Source of the DNA: UBA10649 sp965227045
Lineage (GTDB): Bacteria > Actinomycetota > Actinomycetes > S36-B12
Length of the DNA: 64,000 nt
Reading direction: 5' to 3'
NCBI GenBank assembly: GCA_965227045.1
Contig: OZ245718.1
Span: forward strand, 1,550,001-1,614,000
A model generated the notes under the pieces. That model was not told the origin of the DNA. It made no database searches and worked only from the letters and a program-made list of their open reading frames with translations. This document shows, piece after piece, positions 8,852 through 17,553 of the stretch. Both the position numbers and the translations under genes were made by a program. The stretch's first letter is position 1, and every line of letters starts with the position of its first letter.

Positions 8852-10584
8852 GCCGATTCAACGACCTTTACTGTTCCGGTGGACCCGTCGAGCTCAACCA
8901 GGGTCCCGGTGGGCAGTTTCGAACTCGCGTCCGCGAGCGAGACGACACACGGCACGCCAAGCTCGCGACTCACGATGACCGCATGGCTTCCCGGAGCGCC
9001 GATCTCGCAGATGACCGCACTCGCGATCATGAAGAGCGGGACCCATGACGGATCCGTGGTGGTGCAGACAAGCACCTCGCCGGGCTGCAGGTCGTCAGCA
9101 TCGGCGATGTCCAGGATCACTCGAGTGCGAGCCGTGGCCGTGCCCGACGAAGCGGCCGTTCCCTGCAGTGCAGAGCCTGCCGCGGCAGCCACGCCCCCGG
9201 ACTCGCGCTGTCGCTTCGGCCACTCGCTGAGCGGCGGAACGGGCTGCCCGTAGATGACGACATAGGGCGGCTCCAGCTCGGCAAGAGCCGCAAAATCCAC
9301 GCTGCGCTGCGCGAGCGTGTCGCCCCACCCGGTGGGATCGGCCATGAAGCCGTCGAGTTCCTTGTCGAGCAGCATGAAAATATCCATCGGATCGTTGATC
9401 GCCCCGCGCTCGGCCATCCGACGACCCAGCTCGCGGAAGGCAAGCTTGGGCTCGTGGATGAGCATCACGGCGGCGTTCTTGCCACCTTCGCGAAGCCGGT
9501 ACGAGGACTGCCCTGAAGCGATGCCCGCGGCCAACATGCCCGCCGTCGCCTCGTCGCCGGCGACCGCTGCGGTCAGCTCAGCGACAGCCGCATCACGCCG
9601 CGCCGCGGCCTCGGCCGCGCGGAGAGTCGGCGAGGCCTCGTCACCTTGACGGCGCACCCGATCGATCATCTGGTAGCCGAGCGTCGGGTTGATCTGCCAC
9701 GTCTCGGCACTGATCTCCCACTCGTTGACTCCCCGATGGCCGAAGTCGGCGAGAAGCGAGTCGAATCCGGCGTTGAACTCGCTGGCGACAGGCAGCGCGG
9801 CGAGGCGGCCGGGCAGGCCTTCTACTCCAGCGTCGAACTCCGCGGCCAGCTCTGGCGAGTTCCGGACGAGGCGAGACAACTCCCACACTCGCTCGGGCAC
9901 GCCCGCGGACGCCACATCACCGAGTGCGGAGAAGATCGGGATCGCGAGCTCGGACTTGCCGACTGCGTCCGCGATGCCCTGGACGATGGCTGGACCTATG
10001 GCAGCACCGACCACGACCTGCGTGTACACATCCCAGGTCGGCCGCTGCCACCTGGACGAGGCACGGCCGTACTCGATGAGTTCGGCGTCGCTGATCGTGC
10101 CGAGGTCAGGACGAGTGGATCGCCATTCGCTGGCTTGCTTGAGGAAGTCGGCGAGGAGCGCCTCGTGGGCTCCGCCGAGAATCGCCCCCATCGATTCGCC
10201 GAGCAGGGCCGAGCACTCCTCGTCGTCATCCCGCGGGTCAGCAACGTACGGAGGGACGGCGGGGTTGCTGCCGAAGAAGGACCTGTCGATGGCGTCGGGG
10301 CTGCCGCCGGGCAGCCGCTGTCCGAACACTCGACCCACCGAGACCTGGTTGTAGAAGTACCCACCCCACGAGCCGAAGGTCTCAATCTGCGTCCACAGGA
10401 ACTCCTCTCGCTTGAAGGTCCCAAGCGAGATCCAGCCCTCTGCCGTGCCGGGGGCGATGCCCTGCTCCCACGTGAGGGTCCAGCTGAGGGGGCTGAACGG
10501 ATCGGGCCCTACCTCGTCGGCGTTGCCCCTCGTGTAGATGGGGAAGCGCTCGGTGGGCTCCGTATCGGCGATCCAGGTCTCCAT
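8848..10584 (-). CDS. PEP-synthase-like phosphohistidine protein, copy 2 (no ATP-grasp domain)
   Basis: A 578-residue paralogue of the proteins at 5116 and 39637. The same order is visible: an opening RFPIYTRGNADEVGPDPFSPL, a central GHRGVNEWEIS, and a C-terminal swivel domain with GSHAVIVSRELGVP, in which His534 sits 45 residues from the end, as in the other copies. It is the most divergent of the three. No ATP-grasp domain is present. The ATG at 10584 has AGGAG upstream and matches the paralogue N-termini; a longer reading frame from 10761 lacks these. It overlaps the histidine phosphatase gene downstream. Confidence 0.77.
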   Translation of the reverse strand: METWIADTEPTERFPIYTRGNADEVGPDPFSPLSWTLTWEQGIAPGTAEGWISLGTFKREEFLWTQIETFGSWGGYFYNQVSVGRVFGQRLPGGSPDAIDRSFFGSNPAVPPYVADPRDDDEECSALLGESMGAILGGAHEALLADFLKQASEWRSTRPDLGTISDAELIEYGRASSRWQRPTWDVYTQVVVGAAIGPAIVQGIADAVGKSELAIPIFSALGDVASAGVPERVWELSRLVRNSPELAAEFDAGVEGLPGRLAALPVASEFNAGFDSLLADFGHRGVNEWEISAETWQINPTLGYQMIDRVRRQGDEASPTLRAAEAAARRDAAVAELTAAVAGDEATAGMLAAGIASGQSSYRLREGGKNAAVMLIHEPKLAFRELGRRMAERGAINDPMDIFMLLDKELDGFMADPTGWGDTLAQRSVDFAALAELEPPYVVIYGQPVPPLSEWPKRQRESGGVAAAAGSALQGTAASSGTATARTRVILDIADADDLQPGEVLVCTTTDPSWVPLFMIASAVICEIGAPGSHAVIVSRELGVPCVVSLADASSKLPTGTLVELDGSTGTVKVVESA

Positions 10585-10624
10585 ACTGCTCCTTCTGGGC
10601 GATGTGGTGGGAATGAGGTGTGAA

Positions 10625-11068
10625 CTAGGACGATCGGACGATGACCTCGCGATCGCCCTCTGACCACATGCGGTCCAGGCGGCGCGTACGGAACTTCCAG
10701 CCATCGACTGTGCGGACGACGGTGTCCACATACTCGCCACCGATGAAGTAGTGCTTGGCACCTGGCGCCGACGAACGGATGTGCTGCGAGATCAGGTACG
10801 TGCGGACCGCAGCCGAATCACCGTCGAGTTCGATGATGCTGTTTCCCACCAGATGCTGGGTCGCATCAAGGCCCGCGAGAGTCGACGAGATGAGTCCGGC
10901 TATCGCTTTCGGTCCGCGCGGTGAGCCAAGCGTTCCATAGTCACACTCGGCGTCCTCGGTGAACAGCGGCAGCAGGTCATCGAACCGCTTGGAGTCGATC
11001 GCAATCGAATACCGAACGAGCAACTCCTGGATCTCAAAGCGGTCGGACATCTCCTGCAGATCGAGCAC
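10625..11068 (-). CDS. SnoaL-like / NTF2-fold protein
   Basis: A 147-residue single-domain protein of the SnoaL_4 type. The pattern IQELLVRYSIAIDSKRFDDLLPLFTEDAECDYG is typical of the NTF2-like cone fold shared by scytalone dehydratase, ketosteroid isomerase and small oxygenase subunits. The GTG start at 11068 has GAAGGAGA just upstream. It opens the minus-strand unit that continues with phosphotransferase-like copy 2, the phosphatase and the Rieske oxygenase. It could act as a dehydratase/isomerase or as a small subunit of the oxygenase; the sequence does not decide. Confidence 0.85.
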   Translation of the reverse strand: MLDLQEMSDRFEIQELLVRYSIAIDSKRFDDLLPLFTEDAECDYGTLGSPRGPKAIAGLISSTLAGLDATQHLVGNSIIELDGDSAAVRTYLISQHIRSSAPGAKHYFIGGEYVDTVVRTVDGWKFRTRRLDRMWSEGDREVIVRSS

Positions 11069-11198
11069 AGTGTCTCCTTCGGAACGTACGCAAGCGCGCC
11101 TGCTAGAAACTAGAGACTGTCTCCACTAATTGCAAGGATTTCCTAGAAATTGCCGACCTGCCGTGGGACGCTTACCGGCGACGATCGAAGGAGATGTT
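11069..11198. promoter_or_regulatory. Divergent promoter region
   Basis: This 130-base gap separates genes reading in opposite directions and is AT-richer than its surroundings near 11100-11150. CTAGAAACTAG forms a short inverted repeat there. Ribosome sites for both genes lie at its ends. The promoter boxes could not be fixed with confidence. Confidence 0.45.
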
Positions 11199-11720
11199 GT
11201 GTCGGAAGAGCAGGCGAAGGACTTCGAGGACGTGCGCTCGTACACCCTTGAGACCGACGACGAGGCTGAGCTTCTTGCCGCTCAGACGGAGTGCACGATG
11301 ATCTGGGCCGGCAAGGAAGGCTGGCCGATGGGCGTCATCGTCAACTTCATCTTCCGAAACGACAGATTCTGGCTCACCGCAACCGAGCACCGTCCACGGA
11401 TCGCATCGATCAGAGCCGATCCGCGCGTGAGCATCGCGATCTCCTCACGCGGATCGTCGGTCGCGCACCGCCGCTCGATCACCTACAAGTGCAGGGCGAT
11501 CGTGCACACAGACGACGAGACGATGGCCTGGTTCATCCCAGAGTTCTCGGCAGCGATGCGCCCAGGCGAACCGGAGAAGGCAGCGGCGTTCGGTGAGTTC
11601 CTGAACTCGCCGGGCCGCGTCGTCCTCGAGTTCATTCCCGAGACCCGCATCGGGTTCGACTCGGCAAAGATGTGGCGCGCTGCCGAATCAGCTCGTCCAA
11701 GCGAAGTTCCCTCCGACTGA
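11199..11720 (+). CDS. Pyridoxamine 5'-phosphate oxidase-like flavin-binding protein
   Basis: A 173-residue protein with the split-barrel pattern of PNPOx-like or F420-binding proteins: GWPMGVIVNFIFRNDRFWLTA, RIASIRADPRVSIAIS, then SITYKCRAIVH. Members bind FMN or F420 and often act as reductases or heme/flavin chaperones. The GTG at 11199 is preferred because GAAGGAG stands six bases before it. An SDR gene follows after 27 bases on the same strand. With luciferase-like enzymes nearby, F420 use is plausible but not proven. The precise role is unknown. Confidence 0.8.
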   Translation: MSEEQAKDFEDVRSYTLETDDEAELLAAQTECTMIWAGKEGWPMGVIVNFIFRNDRFWLTATEHRPRIASIRADPRVSIAISSRGSSVAHRRSITYKCRAIVHTDDETMAWFIPEFSAAMRPGEPEKAAAFGEFLNSPGRVVLEFIPETRIGFDSAKMWRAAESARPSEVPSD

Positions 11721-11747
11721 CATTCCTGCCCGAGCAAAGGATTTTTT

Positions 11748-12497
11748 ATGCGTTTCGAGAACAAGGTCATCCTCGTCACCGGCGGAGCGAGCGGCATCGG
11801 CCGTGCGACCGCAGAGCGGGTCGTCTCAGAGGGCGGGGTGGCCGCACTCGTTGACCTGGATCTCGACAAGGCCAAGGAGGTGGCGGCGACGCTCCCCGGA
11901 TGCATCGGGCTGGCCGCGAACGTCGCCGACGAGGCCCAGGTCAAGGCCGCGGTGGATGCAACGGTGGCCCAACTCGGTGGCATTGACCTCGTACTCGCGG
12001 CGGCGGGGCATGCCGAGTTCGGACCGATCGACGAGTGGGATTCCGCCCGCTTCTCGAAGATGATGGAAGTCCACGTCGGTGGCACCTTCCTCACCTGCAA
12101 GTACGCCACTCCCGTGATGAAGTCCCGTGGCGGTGGCGCGATCGTCACGATCGCGTCGGTGGCCGCGCTCATCGCCAACAAGGTAAACGTCCCCTACGGT
12201 GCGGCCAAGGCGGCCATCGCCGGCTTCACCCGGCAGTTCGCCCTTGAGGCACTGCCCGACGTGCGCGTGAACTGCGTCGCGCCGGGCCGGATCATCACGG
12301 GCATGACCACGCCCCTCATGATCGCGCGCGGCGGCGATATGGAGAAGGGTGCGGAGATCTTCGGGCAGAACGTCCCGATGAAGCGGATGGGCACGGCCAG
12401 CGAACTCGCGGCCGCGGTCTGCTTCCTGCTCAGCGACGACGCGAGCTTCATCACCGGTCACACGCTCGTCGTCGACGGTGGAGAGACGATCACCTAG
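11748..12497 (+). CDS. Short-chain dehydrogenase/reductase (SDR)
   Basis: A 249-residue classical SDR. The cofactor motif TGGASGIG lies near residue 11 and Asp residues after the second strand (LVDLDLD) favour NAD. The catalytic serine is in TIASVAA and the Tyr/Lys pair in PYGAAK. The C-terminus VVDGGETIT is typical. AAAGG precedes the ATG by a short T-run. It follows the PNPOx-like gene and is followed by a hairpin at 12524. It should oxidise an alcohol or reduce a ketone in the local catabolic pathway. Confidence 0.93.
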   Translation: MRFENKVILVTGGASGIGRATAERVVSEGGVAALVDLDLDKAKEVAATLPGCIGLAANVADEAQVKAAVDATVAQLGGIDLVLAAAGHAEFGPIDEWDSARFSKMMEVHVGGTFLTCKYATPVMKSRGGGAIVTIASVAALIANKVNVPYGAAKAAIAGFTRQFALEALPDVRVNCVAPGRIITGMTTPLMIARGGDMEKGAEIFGQNVPMKRMGTASELAAAVCFLLSDDASFITGHTLVVDGGETIT

Positions 12498-12523
12498 TCG
12501 CGCCCCACCGATGCCTCGTCACT

Positions 12524-12541
12524 CGTGGCGATTCCGCCACG
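12524..12541. terminator. Hairpin between convergent genes, probable terminator
   Basis: CGTGGCG and CGCCACG form a perfect 7-bp stem around ATTC. It lies between two stops that face each other (12497 and 12574). There is no T-run. Confidence 0.6.
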
Positions 12542-12573
12542 GCGTGTCGTCGCCACGTCTGACGACCCATCGG

Positions 12574-13311
12574 TCAGGCGAGGAGGGACTCCCGGAGCGC
12601 TGCCACCGTTTCGGGCGACAGCCCCTTGGCCAGGGCCCAGTTCTCGGCGCTTCCGTAACGGACTTCGAGTTCGGCGAGGAACGACCGCATGGTCTGCGGC
12701 TCGGACTCGAAGATCCACTGCGGCGCAGCGGCCAGTCCGTTGTCTCGGTACACGGTCGCCGCCCGGATCCGATCGATGATGGGTGCCATGTTGACCGTCG
12801 TCACGTGATAGTCGGCGACGATGTCGTCGTCGTCGACGCCGAGGATCGACAGCAGCAGTGCAGTCACGATTCCGGTGCGGTCCTTGCCCGCGGTGCAGTG
12901 GATGATCACGGGCCGATTCGCCGGATCCGCGATCAGTTGCAGCGTGGCGACGATCGAGTCGGCGTTGACCTCGACCTGGCGCAGATAGTCGTCGACGAGA
13001 TTGTCGGCTCCTCCTGCCGCGAGCTGCTCAGGAGTCGCTCCGGATTGGGGAGTCATCGGTCGCTTGAGGACCGACACCGTCGCATCACTCAATTCGTAAC
13101 CGAGCGCGTCGGTCTCGCTGACCATGCGAAGGTCGACGACGGTCCGCGGGGCGACGAGCCGAATGAGGTCGGCTTCACCCTGGTCGGTGAGCCCGATGAG
13201 ATTGTCGGAGCGAATGACCTGAACCGAACGCACGGTGCGTCCGTCCTTGGTCGGGTGACCACCGAGGTCACGAGCATTGTGCAGGCCGTCGATCGAGCCG
13301 AGATCGCTCAC
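12574..13311 (-). CDS. Tyrosine/dual-specificity-type protein phosphatase (Y_phosphatase3)
   Basis: A 245-residue phosphatase of the PtpB-like group. The P-loop HCTAGKDRTG gives catalytic Cys139 and Arg145 (C-x5-R). The N-terminal GLHNARDLGGHPTKDGRTVRS and IRSDNL are hallmarks of this family. The GTG at 13311 overlaps the upstream TIM-barrel gene stop by four bases, so it ends a coupled six-gene unit. In such units these enzymes may act on phosphorylated small molecules, phosphoinositides or proteins. The real substrate is unknown. Confidence 0.88.
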   Translation of the reverse strand: MSDLGSIDGLHNARDLGGHPTKDGRTVRSVQVIRSDNLIGLTDQGEADLIRLVAPRTVVDLRMVSETDALGYELSDATVSVLKRPMTPQSGATPEQLAAGGADNLVDDYLRQVEVNADSIVATLQLIADPANRPVIIHCTAGKDRTGIVTALLLSILGVDDDDIVADYHVTTVNMAPIIDRIRAATVYRDNGLAAAPQWIFESEPQTMRSFLAELEVRYGSAENWALAKGLSPETVAALRESLLA

Positions 13312-14129
13312 GTGTCGATGTCCCCCGCCGCTCGCCGCGCCGACGCGAGCATCGCCACCGCGAGGGCCAACGGATCCGCGGGGTCTGATTCGCCGGCCAG
13401 CGGGCACTCCACGCTGAGGACAACCTCGGGACCAAGGACGTCGATGAACTCGCTGACCGGCAGGTCGCCCTCGTCGGGCATGAGGCGAGCGTTGATCGCC
13501 TCGGTTCGCGCGGTCACCGCGTCGGGGGCAGCACCTGCACCGGATGCGCCGCACACCTGCGCGTACGGAAACAGGTGCGCCGGATACGAAGCGAGATCCG
13601 CCGGAGATCCGCCGGAACGGACCAGGTGAAGGACGTCGGCGAGAACGACTGCATTGTCGGCGCCCGACGCGGTGACGACGTCGACACAGTCCGCGAGATT
13701 CGGCGACGATGAGAAGAGCATGAACTCCACGGCGATGCCCGTGCCGTACTCGCCCGCGAGCGCCGCGAGGCGGGCGAGGCTGTCGACTCGCCGCTGTGGA
13801 TCGGAGTCCTCGATCGTCGTGATGACGTACCGCGCGCCGAGCACCTGCGCGGCCTGGAGGAGGGGCCGCGGGTCCGCGAACGCGTCGGGCTCCTTCATGC
13901 GGAGCACTTCGAGGTCGAGGACCGCTATGCCTGCGTCGTCGACTGCGCGACGCAGGTTCGCGAGCTTCTTCGCGTCGCCGAGGACATCGTGATCGATGCC
14001 CGATGCCGTAGGAGTCAGGCGAAAGCCGGTGTACTCGTACCCCGCACCACTGGCCACCTCGACGAGCCTCAGCGGGGCCACGGCGATCATCGACAGATGA
14101 GCGAGCGCGTACCGGTGAGCGGTGCTCAT
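13308..14129 (-). CDS. Sugar phosphate isomerase/epimerase-like TIM-barrel protein
   Basis: A 273-residue protein of the AP-endonuclease-2/xylose-isomerase-like TIM barrel. Visible strand ends include VLDLEVLRMKEP, YVITTIEDSD, GIAVEFMLFSS and ALVLADVLHLVRSGG-like segments. These barrels usually bind a divalent metal and isomerise or epimerise sugars, inositols or keto-acids. Both ends overlap neighbours by four bases (ATGA with the luciferase-like gene, GTGA with the phosphatase). The ThuA-like and SDR genes of the same unit suggest work on a keto-sugar or similar polyol, but that is inference. Confidence 0.82.
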   Translation of the reverse strand: MSTAHRYALAHLSMIAVAPLRLVEVASGAGYEYTGFRLTPTASGIDHDVLGDAKKLANLRRAVDDAGIAVLDLEVLRMKEPDAFADPRPLLQAAQVLGARYVITTIEDSDPQRRVDSLARLAALAGEYGTGIAVEFMLFSSSPNLADCVDVVTASGADNAVVLADVLHLVRSGGSPADLASYPAHLFPYAQVCGASGAGAAPDAVTARTEAINARLMPDEGDLPVSEFIDVLGPEVVLSVECPLAGESDPADPLALAVAMLASARRAAGDIDT

Positions 14130-15100
14130 GTGCCCGCCAGGGCTGCGACGATCGGTGCGAAGGCATCGAGGTGGGTGTTGCTCACCGTGATGTAGGAGAA
14201 GCCGTACGTCTCACGTCGACGGTTGAACTCCTCGCACACCGCCTCGACACTGCCGACCGCCGCGTGCGGAAAGGCCTGCAGTTCGGCCATCCCCAGACCT
14301 GTTCGGGCCATAACGGCGTCCGCGGTGATCTCGGACTTGCCCTCGATCGACACGAAGTAGGTGGAGATCTCCAGTTCGATCTCGTCGAAGCGCTCACCCG
14401 CACCAGCTTTGATCCACTCGATCTTCTTACGAGTCTCATCGTCCGTCGACGTAGCGATGCTCTGCGACCCGACGACCCCGGAACTGTTGTTGAAGTTCAC
14501 GCTGACAATGTCCGCGAGCTCACCCGCGAGTCCGAGAACCTTCGGTGCACCGCCGCCGATCATGATCGGCGGACGCGGGCTTTGGATCGGTCTCGGATAC
14601 GCGACGTAGCCGTGCGCGTTGACGAACTCCCCGCTGTACTCGACCTCGTCCTCGCTCGAGTACGCCAGCCTCATGAACTCCGCAGTCTCGCGCAGTCGCT
14701 GGATGCGGCGGCCGGCGGCCTCGAACGGAATGCCCATCGCCTCGTACTCGTTAGATAGCCACCCCGCGCCGAGTCCAATCTCGAGTCGACCCTCGGAGAG
14801 CACGTCGATCGTCGCCATCTCCGCCGTGAGGATTGTCGGCAGGTGGTAGCTCACGCACGCCATCCGCGACCCGATGCGCAGGGTCGACGTCGACATGGCC
14901 GCAGCGGTCATCGCGGGGATGAGCGACATGGTCTGGACGCGGTGGCCGGTGCCCTCGATCATGCTTCCTGGGCCGAGGTAGTGATCGGCGACGTGGAGGG
15001 CGGAGAAGCCCAGGTCCTCGACCTTCCGGGACAGATCCACCCACTCGGTGCGAGAGGTGGCGTTGAAGGCCTGGATGGCGAACCGGAACGGACGGGTCAT
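14126..15100 (-). CDS. Luciferase-like (LLM class) flavin/F420-dependent oxidoreductase
   Basis: A 324-residue bacterial-luciferase-family TIM barrel. Family signatures are GFSALHVADHYLG, LRIGSRMACVSYHLPTILTAEMATIDVLSEGRLEIGLGAGW and RPPIMIGGGAPKVL. The pattern resembles actinobacterial F420-dependent members, which reduce or oxidise using F420 or FMN. The ATG at 15100 overlaps the preceding SDR stop by four bases, which fixes the start. It is the third gene from the end of the 17436-12574 unit. A second family member is at 19577. Confidence 0.92.
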   Translation of the reverse strand: MTRPFRFAIQAFNATSRTEWVDLSRKVEDLGFSALHVADHYLGPGSMIEGTGHRVQTMSLIPAMTAAAMSTSTLRIGSRMACVSYHLPTILTAEMATIDVLSEGRLEIGLGAGWLSNEYEAMGIPFEAAGRRIQRLRETAEFMRLAYSSEDEVEYSGEFVNAHGYVAYPRPIQSPRPPIMIGGGAPKVLGLAGELADIVSVNFNNSSGVVGSQSIATSTDDETRKKIEWIKAGAGERFDEIELEISTYFVSIEGKSEITADAVMARTGLGMAELQAFPHAAVGSVEAVCEEFNRRRETYGFSYITVSNTHLDAFAPIVAALAGT

Positions 15101-15855
15101 TTGGGTGCCTTTCGTGCCCAGCGGAAGAACTGACCATGAGACGACGTGTAGCCGCCGTCGACGAACAGGACCTGGCCGGTGATCCACGAAGCCTCGTCGG
15201 AGCACAGCCAGCTGACCGCGTTGGAGATGTCGTCAGGCTCGCCCATCCGGGGGATCGGCAGGCACGCCGCGATTGCGGCGCGCGCCTCGTCCGAGCCGTA
15301 GTGCTCGGCCGTCCCCTCCGTCGCGACGGTCCCGGGGCCGACCGCGTTGCAGCGGACGCCGAGCCCACCGAACTCCACGGCCATGGCCTGAGTCAGCTGG
15401 TTCACGGCCGCTTTCGACGTCGGATAGAGCGAGGTGGAGCCCGCGTGCGCCTTCGACGTGATCGATGACAGGTTGACGATGCTGCCCCCGCCAGCAGCGG
15501 CCATGACAGGAACGAGGGCCTGCGCCATGAGGACCGGGCCGATCACGTTGACGTCGAGCACCAGTCGCATCTCCTCGCGCGTGGTGTGCAGCAGGTCCTG
15601 ATACCGCTGGATCGCCGCGTTGTTGACAAGCGCCGTGCACTCCGGAGCCAGTCCGGCAAGCGCGGCGACGCCATCCACATCAGTGACATCGAGGGTGACG
15701 GTGCGGCAGCCGAGTTCCTGCGCAAGCGCGGCTAACGCGTCCGCGTTCGCGTCGACAGCGAGCACCTCATACCCGTCACTCTGCAGGCGCGCGGCGACTG
15801 CGCGGCCTATCCCCTGTCCGGCTCCCGTGACCACTGCAGTACCTCGGTCGCTCAT
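15097..15855 (-). CDS. Short-chain dehydrogenase/reductase (SDR)
   Basis: A 252-residue classical SDR with TGAGQGIG near the start, AVDANAD after the second strand, NNAAIQ, the catalytic serine in NLSSITS and the pair YPTSK. It ends with GYTSSHGQFFRWARKAPK. The ATG at 15855 overlaps the stop of the ThuA-like gene by four bases, and its own stop overlaps the luciferase-like start. It is probably one redox step of this unit. Substrate not visible. Confidence 0.93.
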   Translation of the reverse strand: MSDRGTAVVTGAGQGIGRAVAARLQSDGYEVLAVDANADALAALAQELGCRTVTLDVTDVDGVAALAGLAPECTALVNNAAIQRYQDLLHTTREEMRLVLDVNVIGPVLMAQALVPVMAAAGGGSIVNLSSITSKAHAGSTSLYPTSKAAVNQLTQAMAVEFGGLGVRCNAVGPGTVATEGTAEHYGSDEARAAIAACLPIPRMGEPDDISNAVSWLCSDEASWITGQVLFVDGGYTSSHGQFFRWARKAPK

Positions 15856-16664
15856 GCCGCCTCCTCCACTGGACAACTGGACCACGCGTCTCCGTGCACT
15901 GCCCACGCCACGCTACGGCGCAGCACCTCGCGGTACTGGGCAGACTCCCACGCGACGCGGTCGATCACGCCGAGGTCGTCGATCCCCTGGTCGGCGAGAT
16001 CAAAGCGGCCCCGACAGTGCCCGAGCGTCAGGTAGGTCACGGTGCCAGCGCCCTGGACGCGCGTGAACAGAACGGGAAGCCGGGCTGGCGGATCGACATC
16101 CTCCGCATCGAATCCGGGGCAGGCGCCGGAGAACTCGACATCAAGAAGCACGTCGAGGTCGTCGGACAGATCGCTGACGTAGATCTCGTCGGTCGTCACG
16201 AACTCCCCGACTCCAGCAACCAAGGGATGCTCGGGACGAACGACCTCGATGCGGTAGGGCTCGATCCGCGGGTGCGCGCGGAACCGGTTGCCGAGGAGGG
16301 CAGTGAACTCGGGCATCGCGTCGGGAGTTCGGAAGATCCGCTCAGCACCGACTGCCGGTGCATCGATCGCGGAATTGGTCGCGTGCAATGCGAGCAGCCG
16401 TCCGCCACGGTCGACCATGGACCGCAATGCGGCAGTCTCGGCAGCCGACGGGCGGACATCGCACGTGTAGGCGACGACGGCGTCAACTCCCTCGAATCGT
16501 CTGGAGTCGGAGAAGTCGTCGTGCACCGAGCACGTCACGGCGTCGTGCTCGCCGAGCAACGCGAGCAACTCGCGCCGCGCGAAGTCGATGTCGTGCCATC
16601 GTCCGCCGGCGACAAGTGCGATCTCCACCCGCCCCGACTCACAGCGCGCGCCGGAGCCAGTCAC
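15852..16664 (-). CDS. ThuA-like (class I amidotransferase-fold) protein
   Basis: A 270-residue protein resembling ThuA-like domains: a flavodoxin-like start (IALVAGGRWHDIDFARRELLALL), a GGRLLALHATNSA strand, and the C-terminal VTYLTLGHCRGRF pattern typical of the family. ThuA of Sinorhizobium works in trehalose/3-keto-trehalose use, but the biochemical role of most members is unclear. The GTG at 16664 has no strong ribosome site; a GTG at 16628 is an alternative. It sits between two SDRs and next to a TIM-barrel isomerase-like gene, which favours a keto-sugar or related ligand. Confidence 0.75.
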   Translation of the reverse strand: MTGSGARCESGRVEIALVAGGRWHDIDFARRELLALLGEHDAVTCSVHDDFSDSRRFEGVDAVVAYTCDVRPSAAETAALRSMVDRGGRLLALHATNSAIDAPAVGAERIFRTPDAMPEFTALLGNRFRAHPRIEPYRIEVVRPEHPLVAGVGEFVTTDEIYVSDLSDDLDVLLDVEFSGACPGFDAEDVDPPARLPVLFTRVQGAGTVTYLTLGHCRGRFDLADQGIDDLGVIDRVAWESAQYREVLRRSVAWAVHGDAWSSCPVEEAA

Positions 16665-16671
16665 GATCCGA

Positions 16672-17436
16672 TCAGTACTGGGTGCGGACGGTCATGCCGC
16701 CGTCGCACACGACGTTGGTGCCCACGCAGTAGCCGAGGGCCGGGCTGGCAAGGGCGACAATCGCTGCCGCAACCTCGTCAGGATTTCCCATGCGTCCGAG
16801 CGGAATCGAGCCCTTGACCTTGTCGTAGACCTCGGGACGGCCGGCCTTGATCTTGCCCCAGTCGCCGTCCTCGAAGTAGACCGGACCGGGCGACACGGTG
16901 TTGACGCGAATGCCCTTGGGGGCGAGTGCGTGAGCGGCAGCGGAGGCATGCCGGACGATTGCGGCCTTGAAGGCGCCGTAGGAGTTCGGCGAGCTCGGCC
17001 ATACGTTGTCGAACCCGAAGGTCGACGACAGGGCCACGATGGAACCGCCGCCGTTCGCCTCCATGATCGGGGTCACCTCGTCGATCGCGTGGACCAGCGG
17101 CATGAGGTCGAGTTCGAGGCTCTGCTGCCACTGCTCGGGACCCTTGATCGAACCGCCGGTGACGTTCGAGACGTAGATGTCGACCCCGCCCAGCGCCTCG
17201 GCCGCGGCGCGGATGAACCCCTTGAGCTCGTCCTCCTTGCTCACGTCGATCGCCTGAGCGAAGACGGTCACGCCCTGGCCACGAAGCTCGGTCGCGAAGG
17301 CCTCGACCGCCTCGGCGTTTCGCGCGCAGAACGCGACCGAGGCGCCCTCAGCCGCGAGCAGCTCGACTGTGGCGCGACCGATGCCGCGGGTGCCACCGGT
17401 GACGACCGCACGCTTGCCCGAAAGACCAAGATCCAT
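16672..17436 (-). CDS. Short-chain dehydrogenase/reductase (SDR)
   Basis: A 254-residue SDR that opens the minus-strand unit 17436-12574. TGGTRGIG binds the cofactor. FCARN after the second strand, with its arginine, suggests NADP. SSTFGF and YGAFK give the catalytic residues. The usual NNAG is replaced by SNVTGG. The ATG at 17436 begins a typical N-terminus, MDLGLSGKRAVVTGG. The promoter region to the divergent ferredoxin gene contains operator-like palindromes. Confidence 0.93.
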   Translation of the reverse strand: MDLGLSGKRAVVTGGTRGIGRATVELLAAEGASVAFCARNAEAVEAFATELRGQGVTVFAQAIDVSKEDELKGFIRAAAEALGGVDIYVSNVTGGSIKGPEQWQQSLELDLMPLVHAIDEVTPIMEANGGGSIVALSSTFGFDNVWPSSPNSYGAFKAAIVRHASAAAHALAPKGIRVNTVSPGPVYFEDGDWGKIKAGRPEVYDKVKGSIPLGRMGNPDEVAAAIVALASPALGYCVGTNVVCDGGMTVRTQY

Positions 17437-17490
17437 GATTCGCCAATCTCGTGAAAGGAGGGAGCCGATTCGGCTCGTCGTGAGGCTTGC

Positions 17491-17533
17491 ATGTTACTAG
17501 CATCAGACTACGGTAAGTAACCCTTTGGGTAAC
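17491..17533. promoter_or_regulatory. Two operator-like palindromes in a divergent promoter region
   Basis: ATGTTACTAGCAT at 17491-17503 is a 13-base near-palindrome with one mismatch. GTAACCCTTTGGGTAAC at 17517-17533 is a 17-base palindrome with one mismatched pair. Both lie between the SDR (start 17436) and the ferredoxin (start 17554), where a TetR-type repressor could control both directions. The core TACTAG recurs in other promoter gaps of this window. Confidence 0.5.
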
Positions 17534-17553
17534 AAAGTCGACGGGAGGACCGG

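Noticed and set aside
13312..14166. N-terminal extension of the phosphatase reading frame by more than 280 codons
   Set aside because: The extension overlaps the TIM-barrel gene in another frame and is low-complexity arginine-rich. The phosphatase family start and a GTGA overlap fit 13311.
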